A DNA stretch of 36,973 bases from Massilia mucilaginosa (GTDB lineage Bacteria; Pseudomonadota; Gammaproteobacteria; Burkholderiales; Burkholderiaceae_D), in NCBI RefSeq assembly GCF_011682145.1, contig NZ_WHJH01000061.1, positions 1 through 36,973 on the forward strand. The letters are read 5' to 3'. Position numbers and translations under genes: made by a program. Shown here one piece after another: positions 32,264 to 36,973 of this stretch. Position 1 is the first letter of the stretch. Each line of letters starts with the position of its first letter. The notes beneath the pieces were generated by a model that searched no databases, was not told the DNA's origin, and saw only the letters and a program-made list of their open reading frames with translations.

Positions 32264-34138
32264 ATGACCGAGACCCGCGCGCTGCCCGCCAGTGCTTCGA
32301 TGTTATTGGACGCCGGTGGCGCGCACGCCGCCGGCCGTGCCTGCGCGCTGGCGCTGCTGCTCGCCTGCGGCGCGCCGGCCCTGGCCGCCCCCGGGAGCCT
32401 TGCCGAGGGCACGGCCGATACCATCTACCGCAACGGCTACATCTACACTGTCGACGCCCGGGACAGCGTGCAGCAGGCGCTGGCCGTGCGCGCCGGACGC
32501 ATCGTCTACGTGGGCGACAACGCCGGCGCGGTCGCGTTCAAGGGCAGGCAGACCCGCCTGATCGACCTGCAAGGGCGCATGCTGATGCCGGGCCTGATCG
32601 ACGCCCACATGCACCCGCTGTCCGGCGGCAAGCGCCTCCTCCATTGCAACCTGAACTACGAAGCGCTGACCGTGCCGCAGTTCCAGGCGCGCATCCAGGC
32701 CTGCGCCGACAAGGACCGTGGCGCCAAAGGCGGCAAGCATGGCAAGAAATGGCTGCAAGTGGTCAACTGGTTCCAGCAAAGCATGCTGCCGGCCGGCGTG
32801 GAAACCACCCGCGCCACGCTCGACGCCATCAAGACCGAGCGGCCGATCGCGGTGCGCTCCTCCTTCGGCCACTCCTACCTGGTCAGTACGCGCGGCCTGC
32901 AAGCGGCCGGGATCGGGCGCGCCACCCCGGACCCGGCCACCGGCAAGATCGTGCGCGACGCCAGCGGCGAGCCGACCGGCCTGCTGGAAGACGCCGCCAT
33001 GGAGATGGTCAGCAAGGTGCTGCCCAAAACCACGGCGGCCGAGAACGTGGCAGCCGCCAGCTTCGCCATGCAGGCGCTGGGGCGCCAGGGCGTGACCAGT
33101 TTTCTGGACGCCAGCAGCGACGAGGAAATCTTCACCGCCTTTGCCGCCATCGAGCGCCAGGGCAAGCTGAGCGCGCGCGCGCATTTCGCGGCCGAGGTCG
33201 CAACCGAAGACGGCCTTGACCCGGCCCGCGCGGTCGCCTCCGTGCTGAAGATGGCCAGGCGCTACCACCAGGATGGCGACAGCGTCGCCCCGGCCATGCG
33301 CGTGCGCCACGCCAAGATCTACATGGATGGCGTGATCGCCGCGCCGGCCTTCACCGGCACCATGGTCGCGCCGTATTTCGTCGACCGCGGCACGGCGCAG
33401 CATCCGCACTGGGTGCCGGGCGACAGCAAGGGGCCGCCGACCTACTTCAAGCCGGAGGCGCTGAAAGCCATCCTGATCGGGCTGGCCAAGGCCGGCATCG
33501 ATGCCCACGTGCACGCGGACGGCGACGGCGCGGTGCGTGAAACGCTCGACGCCGTCGAGGCCCTGCGCGCCGCGCCCGGCGGCAAGGACGCGCGTCCGGC
33601 GCTGGCGCATGCCGAAATCGTCGACCCGGCCGACTTTGGCCGCTTTGCCGCACTCGACGCGAGCGCGGTGCTGTCGTTCCAGTGGGGCAAACCGGCGCCG
33701 GACACGGTGGCGGGTCTGAAGGATTACCTGGGACCGGCGCGCTACGCGATGCTCGAACCGCAGTCGCTGCTGCTCGACGCCGGCGCGCGCGTGGTATTCG
33801 GCAGCGACTGGCCGGTCGATGCGCTCGACCAATGGTTCGCGCTCAAGGTCGGCGTGACCCGCACCAACGCGCCGGCGGCCGGCCCGGAGTTCGCGGGCAG
33901 ACTCGGTGCGGCGCCTGGCATGCCGCGCGCCGCCGTGCTGCGGGCGGTGACGATGAATGCCGCGTATACCTTGCGCCAGGAAGGGCAGGTCGGTTCGCTG
34001 GAAGTGGGCAAGCTGGCGGACATGATCGTGCTGGACCGCAATTTCTTCCAGATTCCGGATGAGGAAATCGCCGACATCAAGGTGCTGCAGACGGTTGTGG
34101 GCGGCAAGGTTGTGCACCAAAGTCCGACTTTTCCGTAG
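32264..34138 (+). CDS. Exported amidohydrolase (YtcJ-like, amidohydrolase 3 family)
   Basis: A 624-residue metal-dependent hydrolase. A hydrophobic N-terminal region (about 25-42, ending APALAAP) suggests export, perhaps from a start at M13. The TIM-barrel domain has the metal ligands H115 and H117 in LIDAHMHPL. Later blocks are RHAKIYMDGVI, DAHVHADGDGAV, LAHAEIVDP and VFGSDWPVD, and a C-terminal LGSLEVGKLADMIV-type segment typical of amidohydrolase 3 (here VGSLEVGKLADMIVLDRNF). The substrate is unknown; relatives act on N-acyl or cyclic amides. GAAGGGA lies upstream. It is a single gene, followed 53 bp later by an insertion sequence remnant. Confidence 0.88.
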   Translation: MTETRALPASASMLLDAGGAHAAGRACALALLLACGAPALAAPGSLAEGTADTIYRNGYIYTVDARDSVQQALAVRAGRIVYVGDNAGAVAFKGRQTRLIDLQGRMLMPGLIDAHMHPLSGGKRLLHCNLNYEALTVPQFQARIQACADKDRGAKGGKHGKKWLQVVNWFQQSMLPAGVETTRATLDAIKTERPIAVRSSFGHSYLVSTRGLQAAGIGRATPDPATGKIVRDASGEPTGLLEDAAMEMVSKVLPKTTAAENVAAASFAMQALGRQGVTSFLDASSDEEIFTAFAAIERQGKLSARAHFAAEVATEDGLDPARAVASVLKMARRYHQDGDSVAPAMRVRHAKIYMDGVIAAPAFTGTMVAPYFVDRGTAQHPHWVPGDSKGPPTYFKPEALKAILIGLAKAGIDAHVHADGDGAVRETLDAVEALRAAPGGKDARPALAHAEIVDPADFGRFAALDASAVLSFQWGKPAPDTVAGLKDYLGPARYAMLEPQSLLLDAGARVVFGSDWPVDALDQWFALKVGVTRTNAPAAGPEFAGRLGAAPGMPRAAVLRAVTMNAAYTLRQEGQVGSLEVGKLADMIVLDRNFFQIPDEEIADIKVLQTVVGGKVVHQSPTFP

Positions 34139-34190
34139 CAAATCGACAGTGTGCTGCCTGCTTCAGGAGCGGCGGCCGGCCAGCAGTGCT

Positions 34191-34409
34191 TGGCGCGCCG
34201 CATTGGAGATAAAGAAACCTTGGTGCGGGAAATCGCCGTCTGGGAAAAATGCCGCAACGACGCTGCAGCACAAATCCAATGGATGTTCACCATAGAGAAG
34301 GCGCGCACTAAACTCGGGCGGGTCTATCAGCCACTTGAGCAAGCGCGCCAGGAGGACGCAATAAAGGAGGCTGCCTGAACCCTTCAAATCCACTGAGACG
34401 AGGTACTAG
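34191..34409 (+). mobile_element. IS630-family 3' end, copy A (truncated transposase plus right inverted repeat)
   Basis: The 219-bp segment encodes only the last about 60 residues of an IS630-type transposase (RRIGDKETLVREIAVWEK, then WMFTIEKARTKLGRVY), ending with a stop at 34376-34378. The terminal repeat region follows, with CTGAGACGAGGTAC at 34393-34406. The DDE catalytic core is missing. The segment is repeated at 36632-36850 with one base difference (34261 C versus 36702 T). It abuts the amidohydrolase on one side and the TetR promoter on the other. Confidence 0.85.
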
Positions 34410-34437
34410 TTATATAATGAACTAATCAGTTATATTA
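34408..34437 (+). promoter_or_regulatory. Promoter and candidate operator of the TetR gene
   Basis: A perfect -10 TATAAT (34413-34418) lies 3 bp after the IS630 end. Direct repeats AGTTATAT occur at 34408-34415 and 34428-34435. Between them is a dyad AACT-AATC-AGTT (34420-34431). Together they form a TetR-type operator candidate overlapping the start of transcription, consistent with autorepression. Any -35 would fall in IS630 sequence and is not consensus. Confidence 0.5.
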
Positions 34438-34451
34438 AGGGGATGAGCACA

Positions 34452-35069
34452 ATGAATCCATCGCGACTAGGACGTCCCGTCGACGCCGACAGGCGTGCCG
34501 CGCGAAGGCGGCAAATCATAAATGGAGCGCGAGGCGTCTTTGCCCGCAAGGGATTCCACGCCGCTAGCACGGCAGAGATCAGTGCCGAGGCCGGCGTGAG
34601 CGGGGCCAATCTCTATCAATACTTCGCGACCAAGGACGATCTGATAATGTCTCTGATCGAGGAAAATCTCGCCGGCGATCTTGCGCTCATCGAAAGCCTC
34701 AACGACGCGAAAAGTCTCAAACGAGGAATTATGAGCTTGGGAAAGGCGCTCTTTGAGACACCGCCTGACCGGCAATCCCATGCTCTGAGGCTAGAAATCT
34801 TGGCAGAATCCTTTCGACAAGAAGCGGTCGCAGCGACCCTCAGGCGCGCGGAAATCCGCATGATCGACACTCTTGGCGCCGTCATAGGCAAGGCACAAGT
34901 TAGTGGAGAAGTTCCAGATGAGATCAGCACCCGTCAAGCGGCCGCGACTATCATCGCCTGCGTTGACGGATTCATAAGCCGTATCGCTTTCACCCCCATA
35001 TCGGCGGAGGCGCAACTCGCAGGCTTTGTCATGCTAATAACGGCAGCCTTGCGGTTACAGCAAAGTTAA
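34452..35069 (+). CDS. TetR family transcriptional regulator
   Basis: A 205-residue repressor. The N-terminal helix-turn-helix (about 18-62) includes RRQIINGARGVFARKGFHAA, STAEISAEAGVSGANLYQYF and KDDLIMSLIEENL, all classical TetR features. The ligand domain (about 70-205) is all-helical and variable. AAGGGG lies 9 nt before the ATG at 34452; an in-frame ATG at 34443 abuts that site and is less suitable. The base composition is visibly lower in GC than the core genes, suggesting acquisition with the surrounding insertion sequences. It probably controls the membrane protein gene 64 nt downstream. Confidence 0.88.
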   Translation: MNPSRLGRPVDADRRAARRRQIINGARGVFARKGFHAASTAEISAEAGVSGANLYQYFATKDDLIMSLIEENLAGDLALIESLNDAKSLKRGIMSLGKALFETPPDRQSHALRLEILAESFRQEAVAATLRRAEIRMIDTLGAVIGKAQVSGEVPDEISTRQAAATIIACVDGFISRIAFTPISAEAQLAGFVMLITAALRLQQS

Positions 35070-35133
35070 TCGGACGCTTTGAACACAACTAGCGCCTTTC
35101 GGTTGTGCCGGGGGCGAAACGACAGGAAAAAGT

Positions 35134-35643
35134 ATGACACCAACTCGAAAACTCGTCGCTGCGCTGACCTTGGTCTCGGTTCTGCTATTTTCAACTATGG
35201 TTCCAGGTGGACCAATCGAGACTAGGAACTTTGCCAATATTGGGGAGGCTTCGGTCATCCTATTCAATATATTCCTTACGACGCTGGGCATAGGCAGCTT
35301 GGCACTCGTCTATTTTGTCCTGAAAGGCAGCCGATGGGTTGCGCATGCCACAGCCATCGCTGGTTTAGGCTTTGCCGTCGTCTACGCTCTCGATCTCCTG
35401 AGTATTTTTCCGGTTTCGCTTGATCCGATGCCAAGCCTCTTGCAAAGGCGGGAAATTATTGGAATGATCATCTCGCTGGCACTGATAGGAGCGTCCCTCG
35501 CACTGGCACGTGAACACTCATCAGGGAATGATCCGATAACAATGATGGGCGCAAAGCCAACATTTCTGATTGCCGGTGGAGTGGCAATTCTCATCGGCGC
35601 AGGCATCGTCATCTTTGCGAGCTATCATGCAATGCATAGATGA
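35134..35643 (+). CDS. Putative five-helix membrane protein of the TetR cargo
   Basis: A 169-residue integral membrane protein of unknown family. Hydrophobic segments are LVAALTLVSVLLFSTMV, VILFNIFLTTLGIGSLALVY, AIAGLGFAVVYALDLLSI, IIGMIISLALIGASLALA and FLIAGGVAILIGAGIVIFA. A short basic tail ends HAMHR. AGGAAAA lies before the ATG. There is no signature of a known transporter. Its location 64 nt after a TetR regulator and its low GC content suggest a transferred regulator/target pair. Drug or stress tolerance is a guess. Confidence 0.7.
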   Translation: MTPTRKLVAALTLVSVLLFSTMVPGGPIETRNFANIGEASVILFNIFLTTLGIGSLALVYFVLKGSRWVAHATAIAGLGFAVVYALDLLSIFPVSLDPMPSLLQRREIIGMIISLALIGASLALAREHSSGNDPITMMGAKPTFLIAGGVAILIGAGIVIFASYHAMHR

Positions 35644-36001
35644 ATCCAGTAGATCGCGGTCAGCGCGGGCGAAGCGCGCCGCTGACTCGATCCAAAGCAA
35701 AAGCGCACGGCGACCCTCGATGCTGCTCGTTTCAAGCAATATGCCGTGAGCGCAAAACTAAACCGTGGCGAGGAGGGACCGCAGGTTGCCTCGTCGCTGG
35801 CAAACGCGGAGTAAGTATGGCGTGCCTGCCTTCAATGCAGCCCGTCAAGGAAAAGAAGCCCCAATCGCAAGCATTGACCAGCAGCACGAAAAAAACGCTC
35901 AAAGTGCGTCAAAATGCGTCAAATCGCACTCCCCCTTTTCGCCCCGCCGCGCCAGTCCTCATGCGCCTTCGGCCATGGCGCAAATTTGAGTCAAAACCCC
36001 C
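35644..36001. other. Noncoding stretch between the membrane protein gene and IS630 end
   Basis: About 360 bp with no supported gene. Open frames are present but lack ribosome-binding sites and protein-like character. Near 35908-35926 the word GCGTCAAA occurs twice close together. It may be residue of an older insertion. Nothing else is recognisable. Confidence 0.4.
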
Positions 36002-36034
36002 TAACTTGTACCTCGTCTCAGGGATTTTGAAGGG
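36002..36034. repeat. IS630 left terminal inverted repeat
   Basis: TAACTTGTACCTCGTCTCAG followed by a GGATTTTGAAGGG-like segment. It is the inverse complement of the right end of both IS630 copies (34393-34412 and 36834-36847), sharing GTACCTCGTCTCAG exactly. It marks the start of a second IS630 element running to 36850 whose interior has been replaced. Confidence 0.75.
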
Positions 36035-36075
36035 ATGGTCTGAGTGAGTTATTCGACTTGTCTCAGGATTGTCAA

Positions 36076-36130
36076 CAGCGATTTAAAACTGATACAGTTT
36101 TGCCGCTCGCAGCGATTTAAAAGTGATACA
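36076..36130. repeat. IS21-family terminal repeats
   Basis: Two 21-bp direct repeats at 36076-36096 and 36110-36130, both starting CAGCGATTTAAAA and differing at one base. They lie 48 bp beyond the istB fragment stop. IS21 elements carry multiple internal repeats at their ends; the tip is probably the TGTCAAC near 36070. Confidence 0.65.
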
Positions 36131-36177
36131 CCTCAGTCACCAGCACACGCTGGAATTTCACTTTTTGCACCGCCCCC

Positions 36178-36619
<442 letters not shown>

Positions 36620-36631
36620 TGAAGCGAGGTG

Positions 36632-36850
36632 TGGCGCGCCGCATTGGAGATAAAGAAACCTTGGTGCGGGAAATCGCCGTCTGGGAAAAATGCCGCAACG
36701 ATGCTGCAGCACAAATCCAATGGATGTTCACCATAGAGAAGGCGCGCACTAAACTCGGGCGGGTCTATCAGCCACTTGAGCAAGCGCGCCAGGAGGACGC
36801 AATAAAGGAGGCTGCCTGAACCCTTCAAATCCACTGAGACGAGGTACTAG
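36632..36850 (+). mobile_element. IS630-family 3' end, copy B
   Basis: Second copy of the 219-bp segment at 34191, in the same orientation, with 218 of 219 bases identical. It encodes the same transposase tail with its stop at 36817-36819 and the same right terminal repeat. With the left end at 36002 it outlines a disrupted IS630 element of about 850 bp that now contains IS21 debris in place of most of its transposase. Confidence 0.85.
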
Positions 36851-36973
36851 GAGTCTGCGCGGCAGAAGCTCGTCGGCCGAAACGGGTGGAGAAAAGTCCC
36901 ACTCCCCACCCATTTCTCGGTCGTAGGTGCGCCGTCGCGCACCTACCTACGGCTACAGACCTCAAAAGTGGGT
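36851..36973. other. Right-edge noncoding stretch with a perfect hairpin
   Basis: A 10-bp perfect stem GTAGGTGCGC (36923-36932) / GCGCACCTAC (36937-36946) with loop CGTC. The flanking sequence contains purine-rich GGGTGGAG and CCCCACCC runs. There is no T-tract and no gene. It may be the end of another mobile element continuing outside the window. Confidence 0.4.

Noticed and set aside
32303-34141. A 612-codon minus-strand frame opposite the amidohydrolase
   Set aside because: The plus-strand frame has HxH and other amidohydrolase motifs; the antisense translation is His/Arg-rich and without motif.
35640-36047. A 135-codon plus-strand frame after the membrane protein gene
   Set aside because: It has no ribosome-binding site, a basic low-complexity translation without motif, and runs into the IS630 inverted repeat.

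Overview
The window is GC-rich chromosomal DNA, densely coded, from a flagellated betaproteobacterium. An Oxalobacteraceae member (Massilia, Duganella or Janthinobacterium-like) is the best guess. The reasons are a Jqs-type alpha-hydroxyketone quorum-sensing locus, a PEP-CTERM protein with an MHFG motif, the rne/rluC divergent pair, and a flhB-flhA-flhF-flhG-fliA-motC-motD flagellar block. No rRNA, tRNA or CRISPR array was seen.

Layout. 0.1-4.3 kb: a quorum-sensing locus with response regulator (jqsR) and membrane histidine kinase (jqsS) on the minus strand, divergent from the autoinducer synthase (jqsA), followed by a group II truncated hemoglobin. 4.3-6.5 kb: rmuC, convergent with an MHFG-type PEP-CTERM protein. 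6.8-11.1 kb: a minus-strand run chrA-moaA-mobA-moeA, joining a chromate-type transporter to molybdenum cofactor synthesis by an 8-nt overlap. 11.2-18.3 kb: rne (minus, with a long leader) divergent from rluC, a HAD phosphatase, a Rieske protein and an S49 peptidase. 18.3-21.6 kb: a decayed reading frame, an orphan hypothetical gene, rsuA behind a promoter region with repeated TAGG-N6-CCTA boxes and an FNR/Dnr-like box, a fumarylacetoacetase-family protein and a DUF6328-like membrane protein.

21.8-30.2 kb: the flagellar export, placement and motor operon. It is interrupted between flhA and flhF by a GIY-YIG nuclease gene bracketed by REP-like palindromic repeats. 30.3-32.0 kb: a convergent pair. 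One is a secreted M35 (peptidyl-Lys metalloendopeptidase-type) protease. The other is a small secreted protein that looks like a free-standing copy of that protease's N-terminal domain. They share a bidirectional terminator. I consider this pair the most original signal in the window. 32.3-34.1 kb: a secreted amidohydrolase.

34.2-36.9 kb: a mobile, lower-GC tail. Two nearly identical 219-bp IS630 3' ends in direct orientation flank a TetR regulator plus a five-helix membrane protein. The second copy is itself broken by an IS21 remnant (istB fragment and terminal repeats).

Functional assignments come from reading the translated sequences and recognising family motifs; no database search was run.
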